Of a DNA stretch of 64,000 bases, positions 18,454-28,765 are shown piece after piece. A program made the translations under genes and the position numbers. Origin of the DNA: Opitutales bacterium. Lineage in GTDB: Bacteria > Verrucomicrobiota > Verrucomicrobiia > Opitutales > Intestinicryptomonadaceae. The notes under the pieces were generated by a model, which had not been told where the DNA came from, did no database searches, and worked only from the letters and a program-made list of their open reading frames with translations. Position 1 is the first letter of the stretch; each line of letters opens with the position of its first letter. The stretch is from positions 1-64,000 of the forward strand of contig SUVP01000007.1 in the NCBI GenBank assembly GCA_015061945.1, written 5' to 3'.

Positions 18454-19395
18454 ATGAAACATCTTATCACTTCAATACTGACGATTGCATTCGCAACAAT
18501 TACAACTACACTTTTCGCCGACGAAACAAAAAAAGAAAATGTGTATATGATATGGCCTTCTGGCAAAATGCCTGGAACATCAGCACCAGAATATAAACTA
18601 AACGAACGCAAAATGGTGTCGGCAATTAAGACTCCAACACTCGAACTTTTCCTCGTTAAATCGGATGTCCCCACGCCATTTGTCATCGTTTTCCCAGGCG
18701 GTGGGTACAATATTTTAGCACATGACCACGAAGGCGTACAAATTGCAGAATGGCTCAACTCGATTGGAGTTTCGGCTGGAATTTTGCGATACCGCGTTCC
18801 ACAAAATCCCGAAGGTGCGTTGCAAGATGCACAACGTGCGATAAAAGTCGTCCGCCAAAATGCAGACAAAGTTTATTGGAACATAGACCCACAAAAAATC
18901 GGCGTTATCGGCTTTTCAGCTGGAGCAAACCTCTGTGCCAGACTTTCCACTAACTACAAAAAATTGGCTTACGATAGAATCGATAATATTGATGTAACAA
19001 GGTCTAATTCTGCTCGTCCAGATTTCACAATGCTTATCTATCCAGCATACTGCGACGAACAAGGCAATGAAAGACGTTGGAATAAAACTAAAGTTGATTT
19101 CAAAGCCGACTACAACAAGCTCTACAAAATTGCAAAAAATCTGCCAATCGACAAAAAGACTCCACCTGTCTTCATCGCACAATCGCTCGACGATAAAAAT
19201 TACATCAATGCGGGTATTGCATATTTCTTAGAAGCCAAACGCGTTGGCGTTCCTGCGAACTTGCACATCTTTGAAAAAGGTGGACACGGATATGGTCTTG
19301 CCGACGGCAGATACTCGGGAAAAGGCATCCAATCGGCTTGGACAAAACTCGCTGAAGACTGGTTAAAATCAAAAGGCTTTGCTCCATCAAAATAA
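18454..19395 (+). CDS. secreted alpha/beta-hydrolase, carbohydrate esterase-like
   Basis: A 313-residue protein with a signal peptide (to about TTLFA). The alpha/beta-hydrolase core carries an oxyanion motif FPGGGYNILAHDHEG, the nucleophile elbow GFSAGAN with the catalytic Ser, and a late GGHGYG with the catalytic His. ILRYRVPQNPEGALQDAQRA is characteristic of the acetyl-xylan/sugar esterase branch of COG0657. It probably removes acyl groups from plant polysaccharide fragments in the periplasm or outside the cell. It stands first in a tight co-directional run; the paralogue begins 5 nt after its stop. Substrate is inferred from the branch only. Confidence 0.8.
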   Translation: MKHLITSILTIAFATITTTLFADETKKENVYMIWPSGKMPGTSAPEYKLNERKMVSAIKTPTLELFLVKSDVPTPFVIVFPGGGYNILAHDHEGVQIAEWLNSIGVSAGILRYRVPQNPEGALQDAQRAIKVVRQNADKVYWNIDPQKIGVIGFSAGANLCARLSTNYKKLAYDRIDNIDVTRSNSARPDFTMLIYPAYCDEQGNERRWNKTKVDFKADYNKLYKIAKNLPIDKKTPPVFIAQSLDDKNYINAGIAYFLEAKRVGVPANLHIFEKGGHGYGLADGRYSGKGIQSAWTKLAEDWLKSKGFAPSK

Positions 19396-19400
19396 AATTT

Positions 19401-20333
19401 ATGAAAAGAAATTCCATAATAACTTTAATTTTGACACTCGCATTTGCCCCGATTTTCGCTGGACAAACAGACAATATGCAAGTTATCGAAGGTGCGTTTC
19501 CAGTCAAAAAATACGATAAATCGCAATGCGAAATTATTTACATTTGGGACGGTGTGAAGATGGCTGGAAAAATCACCGAACCATCTAAGCTTGCAAAGAA
19601 AAAAAATCTCCCGTGTGTTTCTGTAAAAAAACCATCGATTGAATTGCACTTGCTTAAATCTGATAAGCCGATGCCAATCGTCCTAATTTGCCCAGGAGGT
19701 GCATATAACTGGCTTTCGATAAACCACGAAGGCAAAAAAATTGTAGACTTTTTTAAGTCGCACAACATATCATCGGCAATATTGCGATATCGTGTGCCGA
19801 ATAATATGGACGGTGCACTAATGGACGCTCAACGTGCAATTCGCATACTTCGTGCTAACGCAAAAAAATGGAATCTCGACCCAGATAAAATCTGTATTAT
19901 GGGCTTTTCCGCTGGTGCGAGTTTGTCGGCGAGAACTTCCACAAACTTTGCGACAAATTCGTACGAGCCATTGGACGATACCGACAAACTCTCGTCTCGC
20001 CCAAATTTAACATGTCTGATTTATCCAGCATATTGCTCGCAACCTGAAAAAGATAGACGCATAAAAAATACAAAACTCGCAAAAGAAGGAGTCGATTATA
20101 ATACCCGATACAAAATTGCCGATTGGAATATCGTATCAAAAGAAACTCCACCTGCATTCATCACGCAAACACAATTCGACCCGTATGTCGATGCGTCGTT
20201 GGCATATTATCTTGCACTCAAAGACGCTGGTGTTCCAGCCGAACTGCATATGCTCCCCAAAGGTGCACACGGACATCAAAACCCAAAAGTTTTTGAAATG
20301 CTCATACACTGGCTAAAATCGCACAAATTTTAA
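19401..20333 (+). CDS. secreted alpha/beta-hydrolase, tandem paralogue
   Basis: A 310-residue paralogue of the previous gene: signal peptide ending PIFA before GQTDN, CPGGAYNWLSINHEG, nucleophile elbow GFSAGAS and catalytic His in GAHGHQ. The core LRYRVPNNMDGALMDAQRAIRILR parallels its neighbour closely, so a tandem duplication is likely. The N-terminal part differs, which may reflect different acyl-sugar specificity. Its stop is 2 nt before the metallo-beta-lactamase-fold gene, so the two are probably translated from one message. Confidence 0.8.
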   Translation: MKRNSIITLILTLAFAPIFAGQTDNMQVIEGAFPVKKYDKSQCEIIYIWDGVKMAGKITEPSKLAKKKNLPCVSVKKPSIELHLLKSDKPMPIVLICPGGAYNWLSINHEGKKIVDFFKSHNISSAILRYRVPNNMDGALMDAQRAIRILRANAKKWNLDPDKICIMGFSAGASLSARTSTNFATNSYEPLDDTDKLSSRPNLTCLIYPAYCSQPEKDRRIKNTKLAKEGVDYNTRYKIADWNIVSKETPPAFITQTQFDPYVDASLAYYLALKDAGVPAELHMLPKGAHGHQNPKVFEMLIHWLKSHKF

Positions 20334-20335
20334 TT

Positions 20336-20977
20336 ATGAAAATTAGTTTATACGAACTCGGACAACTTGGCACAAACGCCTACTTGCTCTATCCCGATAA
20401 CTCCAACAAAGCAATTCTTATCGACGCTCCGCTCGAGTCGGCTGAAGAAATCCCCGTACATCTCAAAGACGACAGCAAAACACTCGAAGCTATCCTTATG
20501 ACTCACGGACACTGGGATCACACCTGGGATGCAGGTCTTCTCCAAAAAAAGACTGGTGCAAAACTTTACGCTGGCGAAAAAGGTCGTATGCTTATCGAAG
20601 ACCCGAGCTTCCAGAAAAAAAATCTTTTCGCACAATCTGAATACGAAGGTGCAAAAGTTGATGTCGTCGCAAAAGACGCAATGGAATTTGAAGTTGCGGG
20701 CGTAAAAATCAAGAGTTTTGAAGCCGAAGGACACTGTCCTGGTAGCGTGATTTATTACATCGAAGACGGCGATAAAAAATACCTCTTTGCCGGCGATGTG
20801 ATATTCCAAGGTAGCGTCGGACGCTCTGATTTATGGGGTGGCGATTACGCTGTTTTGGAAAAATCAATCAAAGAAAAAATCTATACCCTCCCCGACGACA
20901 CCATTATTTTACCAGGGCATGGTGAGCCAACAACGGTAGAGTTTGAAAAACGCTCAAACCCATTTGTGCGTGCATAA
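20336..20977 (+). CDS. metallo-beta-lactamase-fold hydrolase, glyoxalase II-like
   Basis: A 213-residue cytoplasmic hydrolase. THGHWDHTWD supplies the HxHxDH metal motif; further ligands are His in EGHCPGS, Asp in FAGDVIF and His in LPGHGEPT. YELGQLGTNAYLLY at the start is typical of the YcbL/glyoxalase II group, so a thioester such as a glutathione or other thiol adduct is the likely substrate. No C-terminal HAGH domain is present, which favours the YcbL-like subgroup. The gene is wedged between the esterase and ribD with 2-3 nt gaps. Confidence 0.85.
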   Translation: MKISLYELGQLGTNAYLLYPDNSNKAILIDAPLESAEEIPVHLKDDSKTLEAILMTHGHWDHTWDAGLLQKKTGAKLYAGEKGRMLIEDPSFQKKNLFAQSEYEGAKVDVVAKDAMEFEVAGVKIKSFEAEGHCPGSVIYYIEDGDKKYLFAGDVIFQGSVGRSDLWGGDYAVLEKSIKEKIYTLPDDTIILPGHGEPTTVEFEKRSNPFVRA

Positions 20978-20980
20978 AAA

Positions 20981-22111
20981 ATGGAGTCTACACAACACAA
21001 CGCAACCGACGAGAAATTTATGCGTCGAGCAATCGAGCTTGCAAAAAAAGCTTGGGGCGATACGTCGCCTAATCCAATGGTTGGTGCCGTACTTGTAAAA
21101 GGCGGAAAAATCATTTCTGAAGGATACCACACAAGAGATGGTTTTCCACACGCTGAAATAGAATGTTTGCGTGCCTCTACTGAATCGCCCGAAGGTGCTA
21201 CGCTTTATGTTACACTCGAACCTTGTTCTACTCGTGGTCGGACAGGTGCTTGTTGCGATGCAATCAAACAAGCAAAAATTGCCGAAGTAAAAATAGGTAC
21301 ACTCGACCCAAACCCAGCACATGCAGGGCGTGCGTTGCCAATTTTTAATGACGCTAATATAAAATATCAGTACGGAATTTTAGAAAAAGAATGCTCTGAT
21401 TTAAATTTTATTTTCAATTTTGCAATCACGCAAAATAAACCGCTTGTAGCGTTAAAATACGCAATCTCTGCCGATGGGAAAATAGCTGAAGCACGTGGAA
21501 AACAAACACGTATAACAGGCAATGAAGCCTACGCCGATGTTATGAAATGGCGTCGACTTTTTTCTGCAATAGCTGTCGGACGTGGTACGCTCGAAACCGA
21601 TAATCCCGCCCTAACATCTCGTGGATTTAAAGAAGATGAATTTTCGCAAACAAGATTAGTTTTTGATTCTGCACTCAACATCGCAAAAAACAAAGAAGTC
21701 AAAAAATTTAAAATCTTTTCTGATAAATTTTCTGAAAAAACATTTGTAGTTTGCGATGTTAATGCCCCGATAGAAAATGAAAAAAAACTTGCCGATTTAG
21801 GCATAAAAATTTTGAGAATTTTAACGCCTGCATCGGATAATAAAAAATTTTGGGACGAAGTAAAAAATCAACTACACGCAATGCGTATAAACTCGCTTTA
21901 TATCGAAGGTGGGGCTGGTTTGATAAAATCGGTGTGCGATGCAAAAGCAGTTGATTTTGCCTTTGAATACAAAGCACCACACTCGTTGGGCGAAAATGCC
22001 CTATCGGCATTTGAAAATAATACTCGCCCATTTGAAATTCAAGGCGATAAAATCGAGTTGGGCAAAGACACCCTTACTTTTGGAAAAGTCAAATGGATTC
22101 AAATACAGTAA
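20981..22111 (+). CDS. ribD: riboflavin biosynthesis deaminase/reductase
   Basis: A 376-residue bifunctional enzyme that deaminates the pyrimidinone formed from GTP and then reduces its ribose side chain. The N-terminal deaminase has FMRRAIELAKKAWGDTSPNPMVG, the zinc His-Ala-Glu in FPHAEIE, and the cysteines in EPCSTRGRTGACC. The C-terminal reductase starts near KPLVALKYAISADGKIAEA and includes ITGNEAYADVMKWR and YIEGGAGLI. Other rib genes are absent here. Its last 19 nt overlap the start of the methyltransferase gene, so translation is probably coupled. Confidence 0.93.
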   Translation: MESTQHNATDEKFMRRAIELAKKAWGDTSPNPMVGAVLVKGGKIISEGYHTRDGFPHAEIECLRASTESPEGATLYVTLEPCSTRGRTGACCDAIKQAKIAEVKIGTLDPNPAHAGRALPIFNDANIKYQYGILEKECSDLNFIFNFAITQNKPLVALKYAISADGKIAEARGKQTRITGNEAYADVMKWRRLFSAIAVGRGTLETDNPALTSRGFKEDEFSQTRLVFDSALNIAKNKEVKKFKIFSDKFSEKTFVVCDVNAPIENEKKLADLGIKILRILTPASDNKKFWDEVKNQLHAMRINSLYIEGGAGLIKSVCDAKAVDFAFEYKAPHSLGENALSAFENNTRPFEIQGDKIELGKDTLTFGKVKWIQIQ

Positions 22112-22839
22112 AATCATATTTTGAAAATTTAAATGTCGTTGCCGACTACGCAAAAGCTGTCGACCAAGTTAAACTTTGGAATTCAGAAGCGATTATTTTT
22201 TCAAAATACATCAAGACAACCGACACAATTCTCGAGCTTGGTTGTGGGGCTGGTCGTATCGGCATAAACCTTGCTCGCAACGGATACACAAACATCAAAA
22301 TAACCGACTTCTCCGAAAATATGGTAGCAATCGCAAAAATGATTGCCGAACGCGACGCACTCAATATTTCAGCCGAAGTTTGCGATGCCACAAAAATCCC
22401 ATACCTCGAAAACACTTTTGATGCCGTTATTTTCGGTTTCAACGGGCTGATGCAAATTCCACGCAAAGATTGTAGAATCACCGCACTAAAGCATATCAGA
22501 AGAATTCTCAAAGATGACGGTATTTTTATTTTTACTACTCACGATAGAGATGTTTCTGAACACAAAGATTACTGGAGTTCCGAAAAAAAACAATGGGAAC
22601 ATGGCGTGCAAGACCCACGTCTCGACGAGTTTGGCGACATCTTTTACAAGGGCGACCATGGGAACATTTTTATACATTCGCCGTCTAAAGATGAGATAGT
22701 TCAATCCTTATCAGAAGCAAATCTTGAATTGATTTATTCAGAACGAAGGAGTGCTATTGCCGACGAACCCGCTTGCGTAAGCGATTTTTCAGACGATTGT
22801 ATATTTTGGATAACAAAAAAAGCAATTCGCACAACTTAA
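22093..22839 (+). CDS. class I SAM-dependent methyltransferase, substrate unknown
   Basis: A 248-residue Rossmann-fold methyltransferase. Motif I is ILELGCGAGRIGINLA, with an acidic residue after the second strand (KITDFSENM) and motif IV-like FDAVIFGFNGLM. Nothing identifies its substrate. It overlaps the end of ribD by 19 nt in another frame and ends 13 nt before the M16 protease gene, so it belongs to this transcript. Functional linkage with riboflavin synthesis is not implied by the sequence. Confidence 0.75.
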   Translation: MDSNTVKSYFENLNVVADYAKAVDQVKLWNSEAIIFSKYIKTTDTILELGCGAGRIGINLARNGYTNIKITDFSENMVAIAKMIAERDALNISAEVCDATKIPYLENTFDAVIFGFNGLMQIPRKDCRITALKHIRRILKDDGIFIFTTHDRDVSEHKDYWSSEKKQWEHGVQDPRLDEFGDIFYKGDHGNIFIHSPSKDEIVQSLSEANLELIYSERRSAIADEPACVSDFSDDCIFWITKKAIRTT

Positions 22840-22852
22840 AATCAGACAAACA

Positions 22853-25675
22853 ATGAACCTCAAAAAAATCTTTTTATTTTTAATGATGACAACATCGCAA
22901 CTAATTTTCGCAACCCCAAAACTCGAACAAGATTCACGTCTGTTCGTAGAAAAGCTCGACAACAATATGACTGTTGTCGTCTGTAAAAATTCTGAACCGC
23001 CAAACAGAGTGTCGATGCGTCTGCTTGTAAAGCGTGGCTCAGCCTACGAAACAGAAGCAGAAAAAGGCATTGCACACTTTATAGAACATATGGCGTTCAA
23101 CGGCACAACACACTTCCCAAGCGGAGATATGGTCGAGTATTTTCAAAGGCTCGGAATGGCTTTTGGTGCCGACACAAACGCACATACGGGTTTCACCGAA
23201 ACCGTCTATAAAATCGATATGCCCGAAGTTTCCGATAAACTCATCAACGACGGTTTGATGCTTTTGAGAGACTACTGCGACGGCATAATGTTTGCTCCCG
23301 AAGCAATCGAAAAAGAACGTGGTGTGATTATCGCTGAAAAAAATTCACGAGACACCCAAGATTATCGCAAGGCTGTCAAAGAGATTGAACACACTTTCAA
23401 AGGCTCAATTTTTGCCGATAGAATGCCGATTGGCGAAGAAGATGTGATTAAAAAAGTAAAACACGAAGACTTCAAAAAATTCTACGACGCAACATATCGC
23501 CCCGAAAACACAGTGTTGGTTGTCGTTGGGGATGTCAATCCGCAAGAAATAATCGAAAAAGCAAAAAAATATTTTTCCGATTTTAAATCGCCGACCGAAC
23601 CAGCACGCACAGTTGAATTTGGCACACTCGAACAAACTGATGTAAAGTTCGATTTCAACGCACAGAAAATCGACATCGATACTGTTTACGATTCCACGCC
23701 AAACTCACCTCGTTCGTACGCATCAATAGCAGTTTCAAAGACAGGCAAAACACGTATCGATTCACTCGAAAAACGTGTTGAATACATTAAGACAAAAACG
23801 CTCGCAACCGCCTTAACTTCACGTTTCTTGCGTGTTGCCGATTTGCCCGATTCAAAAATCTCACAAGGCTCGGCTTACAATTTTGAATTTGATACATTCT
23901 GCGATTCATTTATTATCAACGCCGAAGCCCCAGTAGGAAAGGCATTTGACGCACTCGAAGAATGTTTACGACAACTTTTGAGCATAGAAAATTTACAAGA
24001 TTCAGAAATAGAAAATGCGAAAAAGAAAATTTTTGAAGCAATAGAAAGCGATATAAAGTCGTCGAAAACACGCAAGAATAACGCCCTTGCAAACGAGATT
24101 GTATCGGCATTTTCAGAGAACGCTGTTTTTAACTCTGCAGAAAATGATTTGGAAATAGCAAAATATGCACTCAAAGATTTTGACGCAAAAAAAGCAGTTG
24201 TTTTATTGAAACAAATTTTTGACTTTGCAAAAATAAAAGCATTCGTCTCAGATGTCGAAAAATTGGACGATTCCCAACTGACATCAAGAGTCGAACTCGC
24301 ATATCAAAATGCAATTAAATCAAAATATTCTGCCGACACGTTTGCATCGTCAAGTTTGATTTTCTCAAACTTTGGCAACGTTGGAAAAATCGCCGAACGC
24401 AAAGAAATTACCGACCTTTCAATCACTCAAATTCGCTTTGAAAATGGCGTGCGTTTAAATCTTAAAAAAACAGATTTCTCAAAAGATGAAGCTTTGATGA
24501 GAATATCGTTTGGGCGTGGAATTCTCGACATTCCAGCCGACAAACCCGAGTATTTCAACGCACCAATGGCATTAGTTATCGGTGGAACAAAATTCCAAAA
24601 TATCGGCGAAATAAACTCGGCAAAATATTTGATGAAAATGGCGATAAGTGCGTCGATAAACGGCAACGTATTTACAGTCTCGGCACGCTCTACGCAAAAG
24701 GATTTACCAAGCACAATCAAACTATCGGCGACAATGTTTGCCGATGCTGGATTCCGTGAAGACGCACGCCCTGCAATGATGAAACAAGCCGAAGCTTTTT
24801 ATCTCGACTACCGTACCGACCCAATGGCACGCTTGCGTTTTCTCTCGATGAATATGATGAATTCGCCTGCGTCAAAAATACCAGGTACATTTGAAAATTT
24901 CGAGAAAATCACAATGAAAGAACTCGAGCAATGGTTCACGCCAATTCTCAAAAATTCATATATGGAAATATCGATTGTAGGCGATATTGACATCGAAAAA
25001 ACAATTAAAATTTTTGCAGAAACATTTGGTGCTATGCCTGCAAGATGCTCGGAAAATTCGGAGCCATACGCCGAGATTAAGTTCATTAGCCCCGACAAAA
25101 AAATATCCCTCACTTACGAAACGACAGATGAACCACGATCGGTTGCACTTAAAATTTGGTTGAGTGCTGGTAGAAAAAATATCGATGATATGCGTGCCGA
25201 CAACGTACTCGGTGCTGTACTCGACGATATTCTTCGCAAAGACGTTCGTGAAGCTGAAGGTAAAGTGTACAGTCCATTTGCATACAACAATTCGAGTACT
25301 TGGATTGATAACATCGGCTTTATGACGGCTGCGACATTTGTAGTTCCCAACTACAATGCTGAAATGCTCCAAACCCTCGAAAAATGCGGACAAAAAACGA
25401 TAAAAGATATATCGAAAGATGAATTTGAGCGTGCAAAAATTCCACTGATAAAAGGTGTAGAAGCGAATAAACGTCGCAACAATTATTGGCTCGACGCTGT
25501 TCTCGATTTGTCGCAATGCAAGCCAATAAATATCGAGCTTGCCAAGACTATCGACACAGGCTACGCAAACGTTTCGTTAGAGCAAGTTCGCGAACGTGCA
25601 AAAGTAATATTTAGTAAAAAACCATATACTATTGATGTAATGCCTACAATGCTGAAAAAAGAGTTGAAAAAGTAA
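22853..25675 (+). CDS. secreted M16 family zinc metalloprotease
   Basis: A 940-residue two-lobe insulinase/pitrilysin-type protease, with a signal peptide ([10 protein letters not shown] before TPKLE). The inverted zinc motif [18 protein letters not shown] (HxxEH) is near residue 80, and the downstream zinc Glu is in [13 protein letters not shown]. The second half repeats the fold without the zinc site, as expected for the family. Size and the MAFNGT signature put it with PqqL-like periplasmic or outer-surface proteases of Gram-negative bacteria. It likely degrades peptides in the periplasm. It sits at the end of the ribD run; pyrH starts 29 nt later. Confidence 0.9.
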   Translation: MNLKKIFLFLMMTTSQLIFATPKLEQDSRLFVEKLDNNMTVVVCKNSEPPNRVSMRLLVKRGSAYETEAEKGIAHFIEHMAFNGTTHFPSGDMVEYFQRLGMAFGADTNAHTGFTETVYKIDMPEVSDKLINDGLMLLRDYCDGIMFAPEAIEKERGVIIAEKNSRDTQDYRKAVKEIEHTFKGSIFADRMPIGEEDVIKKVKHEDFKKFYDATYRPENTVLVVVGDVNPQEIIEKAKKYFSDFKSPTEPARTVEFGTLEQTDVKFDFNAQKIDIDTVYDSTPNSPRSYASIAVSKTGKTRIDSLEKRVEYIKTKTLATALTSRFLRVADLPDSKISQGSAYNFEFDTFCDSFIINAEAPVGKAFDALEECLRQLLSIENLQDSEIENAKKKIFEAIESDIKSSKTRKNNALANEIVSAFSENAVFNSAENDLEIAKYALKDFDAKKAVVLLKQIFDFAKIKAFVSDVEKLDDSQLTSRVELAYQNAIKSKYSADTFASSSLIFSNFGNVGKIAERKEITDLSITQIRFENGVRLNLKKTDFSKDEALMRISFGRGILDIPADKPEYFNAPMALVIGGTKFQNIGEINSAKYLMKMAISASINGNVFTVSARSTQKDLPSTIKLSATMFADAGFREDARPAMMKQAEAFYLDYRTDPMARLRFLSMNMMNSPASKIPGTFENFEKITMKELEQWFTPILKNSYMEISIVGDIDIEKTIKIFAETFGAMPARCSENSEPYAEIKFISPDKKISLTYETTDEPRSVALKIWLSAGRKNIDDMRADNVLGAVLDDILRKDVREAEGKVYSPFAYNNSSTWIDNIGFMTAATFVVPNYNAEMLQTLEKCGQKTIKDISKDEFERAKIPLIKGVEANKRRNNYWLDAVLDLSQCKPINIELAKTIDTGYANVSLEQVRERAKVIFSKKPYTIDVMPTMLKKELKK

Positions 25676-25704
25676 GAGAATTTCAAGATATTATAAAATT
25701 CAGA

Positions 25705-26418
25705 ATGAATCCGAAATATAAAAGAATTGTACTTAAACTTAGCGGCGAAGCGTTGAAAGATGTAAAAAACGGCGACGCACTCGATCCTGCTATCCTCACA
25801 AACCTCGCTCTCGAGCTTAAAGAAGTTTACGAAATGGGCGTTCAAGTCTGCCTTGTTGTCGGCGGTGGAAATATCTTCCGTGGGCTGACAGGCTCAAAGT
25901 CAGGCGTCGACCGCACTACTGGCGACTACATGGGAATGCTCGCAACCGTTATCAATGGAATGGCATTGATGAATGCGTTGGAAAAAGTTGGCGTTCCTGT
26001 TCGTGTGCAAACAGCAATCCCGATGGAAAAAGTTGCCGAACCATTTATCTTGCGTCGTGCAGTTCGCCATCTTGAAAAAGGTCGCATCGTTATTTTTGTT
26101 GCAGGCACAGGCAACCCATATTTTTCAACCGATACAACTGCCGCATTGCGTGCAAGCGAAATCGGCGCCGACTGTATCCTCAAAGCTACAAAAGTTGACG
26201 GCATTTACGATAAAGATCCAAACAAATTTGAAGACGCTGTTAAATACGAAAGTATAGATTATCTCGAAGCAATCGAAAAGCGTCTCGCTGTTATGGACTC
26301 AACCGCATTCTCTCTCTGTATGGATAACAAAATCCCGATTATCGTATTCAATATGAACGAACGTGGAAACATCCAAAAAGCAGTAGCGGGCGAACAAATT
26401 GGCACATTGGTAAAATAA
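25705..26418 (+). CDS. pyrH: UMP kinase
   Basis: A 237-residue hexameric kinase of the amino-acid kinase family making UDP from [16 protein letters not shown] is the N-terminal phosphate loop, [10 protein letters not shown] and [17 protein letters not shown] are family signatures, and [17 protein letters not shown] is the bacterial UMP kinase hallmark. frr follows after 28 nt, the common bacterial order, but rpsB and tsf, which usually come first, are replaced here by the M16 protease gene. Confidence 0.96.
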   Translation: MNPKYKRIVLKLSGEALKDVKNGDALDPAILTNLALELKEVYEMGVQVCLVVGGGNIFRGLTGSKSGVDRTTGDYMGMLATVINGMALMNALEKVGVPVRVQTAIPMEKVAEPFILRRAVRHLEKGRIVIFVAGTGNPYFSTDTTAALRASEIGADCILKATKVDGIYDKDPNKFEDAVKYESIDYLEAIEKRLAVMDSTAFSLCMDNKIPIIVFNMNERGNIQKAVAGEQIGTLVK

Positions 26419-26446
26419 TTTAACAAATAAAAATAAGGAATCAAAA

Positions 26447-27007
26447 ATGGATATATCAGCAGAAATCAAGAAAACATCTGAAGCAATGACAAAGGCGACG
26501 CAACACGTCGACCACGAGTTTGAAAGCGTACATACCGGTAAAGCAAATCCAGGAATGGTTGAAAACGTTATGGTAGAAGCTTACGGAACAATGTCGCGTC
26601 TTCGTGATGTCGCAGCAATCACAACTCCAGATAGCTCGACAATTCGCATTCAACCATGGGATAAGGGAATCCTCAAGGATGTTGAGAAAGCAATTTTGGC
26701 AGCAAACATCGGCTTTACTCCAGCAGTAATGGGCGATGCAGTACGTTGCCCAATCCCTGCTCTTTCAGGTGAACGCCGTGCAGAGCTTGCGAAGATTTGT
26801 CATGAAATGGCAGAATCTGGCAGAGTTCGCATTCGCACAATTCGTCGTGAAGCACTCGATGCTGCAAAGAAAATGAAAGCAGCAAACGAAGCTACTGAAG
26901 ATGACCTCAAGAAATTTGAAAAAGAAGTTCAAAACATTACCGATAAATTTATCGCTGTAATTAACAAGAGCCTCGAAGCAAAAGAAGCAGACCTTAAACA
27001 AATATAA
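26447..27007 (+). CDS. frr: ribosome recycling factor
   Basis: A 186-residue factor that with EF-G splits the post-termination ribosome. The three-helix domain contains the signature RIQPWDKGILKDVEKAI, and the C-terminal segment VRIRTIRREALDAAKKMK is typical. Length matches the family (185). AAGGA lies 9 nt before the ATG, one of the few plausible Shine-Dalgarno sequences in the window. proB starts 2 nt after its stop. Confidence 0.96.
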   Translation: MDISAEIKKTSEAMTKATQHVDHEFESVHTGKANPGMVENVMVEAYGTMSRLRDVAAITTPDSSTIRIQPWDKGILKDVEKAILAANIGFTPAVMGDAVRCPIPALSGERRAELAKICHEMAESGRVRIRTIRREALDAAKKMKAANEATEDDLKKFEKEVQNITDKFIAVINKSLEAKEADLKQI

Positions 27008-27009
27008 TT

Positions 27010-28107
27010 ATGGCAACCGACCGCCAAAAGCGTGTCGTCGTCAAACTCGGCACAGGGGTGTTGACCTCTGGAGTCGGGCAACTCGACACACGTAAGATGA
27101 AATCAATCTGCAAACAAGTAGCCGATGCGAAAAAGCTCGGCTACCAAATTATTCTTGTCAGCTCCGGTGCAGTTGGCTTAGGGATGGGTAAACTCAAGCT
27201 CAAGGCCCGACCTAAACACATCAGTGCAGTACAAGAATGTGCGGCAGTCGGACAAGGTATACTTATTCAAACTTGGGCAGAATTGTTTGCACCTTTCGGA
27301 ATAACAGTCGCCCAAATTCTCCTCACACGCGACGATGTCGACGTACATACTCGACACAAAGCTATGCGTGATTTGCTCGATAGACTCCTCGCCGACGGAA
27401 TCGTCCCAATCATCAACGAAAACGATTGCATCAGTGCATCTGAATTAAACATAAAATTCGGCGATAACGACGTTTTGAGTGCACTCGTTGCAACACTTTC
27501 AAAATCGGATATGCTTCTGATTTTATCGACGGCTATCGGCTTGATTGATATGAAAGGCACAGGGGAAGTCGTTGCAGTTGTCGAAAAAATCACACCTGAA
27601 ATTCGAGCAATGGCGTGCGGTACAAGTAGTGCTACTGCAGTCGGTGGAATGATAACAAAAATTAAAGCTGGCGAAATTGCGACAAGTGCTGGTTGCGATA
27701 TGTATATCGCAGACGGCAGTGCAAAAGATATCGTAAAGAAAATTCTCAATGGCGAACAAGTCGGCACACGCTTCTGTGCGTCGAGCGATTCAATCAGCTC
27801 GAAGAAACGTTGGCTCGCACACTTTGGCAAGACAATCGGCAAGATAAATGTCGACGCTGGAGCTGCCAACGCCCTACGCAATAAAGGCAGTTCACTTTTA
27901 CCAGCTGGCGTAAAAAGTATATCTGGAAAATTCAAAAAAGGCGACTTAGTTGAAATAGTAGATATAGAAAATAATTATGTTGTCGCACGCGGTTTGGCTG
28001 AAGAAAGTTCGGTAAAAATCAAACGTATAATTTCTGAAAAACGCACAGATAAAAAGTGTGGGCACAAAGATGTAGTCGTACACCGCGACAATCTCGCTAT
28101 CGTATAA
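27010..28107 (+). CDS. proB: glutamate 5-kinase
   Basis: A 365-residue enzyme that phosphorylates glutamate in the first step of proline synthesis. The kinase domain shows VVVKLGTGVLTSG, ILVSSGAVGLGMGKL, and PIINENDCISASELNIKFGDND. A C-terminal PUA domain (about 280-350, SLLPAGVKSISGKFKKGDLVEI) is present, as in E. coli. proA is not nearby. Its position straight after frr, with 2 nt spacing, is less common than the pyrH-frr link itself. Confidence 0.95.
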   Translation: MATDRQKRVVVKLGTGVLTSGVGQLDTRKMKSICKQVADAKKLGYQIILVSSGAVGLGMGKLKLKARPKHISAVQECAAVGQGILIQTWAELFAPFGITVAQILLTRDDVDVHTRHKAMRDLLDRLLADGIVPIINENDCISASELNIKFGDNDVLSALVATLSKSDMLLILSTAIGLIDMKGTGEVVAVVEKITPEIRAMACGTSSATAVGGMITKIKAGEIATSAGCDMYIADGSAKDIVKKILNGEQVGTRFCASSDSISSKKRWLAHFGKTIGKINVDAGAANALRNKGSSLLPAGVKSISGKFKKGDLVEIVDIENNYVVARGLAEESSVKIKRIISEKRTDKKCGHKDVVVHRDNLAIV

Positions 28108-28110
28108 GAG

Positions 28111-28713
28111 ATGGAAAAATTAGATTTAAAAAATATAAAACTTTTGCGTGAATGCTCCGCAATGCTAATCCCAGCAGGCGTAAAAGTGTTGTTGGCAAAA
28201 GATAATATTGTTGAAGTTACACATCGGCTCGGTGGGAATTATACCGTCCGTGGAATCTTCGGAATGGCGAGAATAGAAGGCAAAGATGCCGACGCATTGG
28301 GTCTTCAACCAGAAGATTCTAACAGAGATTCTTGCTCAACTGCGACAGAAATTTCAAACGAACGCCAAGCAAAAACGTCAGATGCCCCAACGCAATCTAC
28401 GCTTGAAGAAAGCGATATTTGGGAAGCCGCAAAAACTGTGTACGACCCTGAAATCCCTGTAAATATCGTGGATTTGGGGCTTGTATATCGTCTGCAAATA
28501 TTCGACGAAGAAAACGGCACAAAACGAGTTGAAGCCGATATGACTCTCACAGCACCAGGTTGCTCGATGGGACCAATGATTGCTGAAGACTTGCGTATGC
28601 GTATAGAATCGTTGCCGTCAGTCAGCCAAGCAAGCGTAAACATCGTGTGGGATCCGCCGTGGAATAAAGATATGATGAGCGAAGAAGCGAGAATGATTTT
28701 AGGCTTGGCATAA
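28111..28713 (+). CDS. sufT: SufT-like iron-sulfur assembly protein (MIP18/DUF59)
   Basis: A 200-residue protein with the two-part SufT layout. The N-terminal domain (about 1-70, with LLRECSAMLIPAGVKV and GGNYTVRG) is followed by an acidic, low-complexity linker. The MIP18/DUF59 domain starts near IWEAAKTVYDPEIPVNIVDLGLVY and carries the cysteine motif TAPGCSMGP and VWDPPWNKDMMSEEAR. Such proteins help maturation of Fe-S enzymes. No suf or isc genes are adjacent. It starts 3 nt after proB and ends the co-directional run. Confidence 0.85.
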   Translation: MEKLDLKNIKLLRECSAMLIPAGVKVLLAKDNIVEVTHRLGGNYTVRGIFGMARIEGKDADALGLQPEDSNRDSCSTATEISNERQAKTSDAPTQSTLEESDIWEAAKTVYDPEIPVNIVDLGLVYRLQIFDEENGTKRVEADMTLTAPGCSMGPMIAEDLRMRIESLPSVSQASVNIVWDPPWNKDMMSEEARMILGLA

Positions 28714-28765
28714 CACTCACATTTGTAATATCATTTGAATAAATAAACCCCGAAATTATATCGAT

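Noticed and set aside
24956-25516. 186-residue minus-strand ORF within the M16 protease gene
   Set aside because: Phe- and Cys-rich antisense shadow of a gene whose zinc motif and length are clear.
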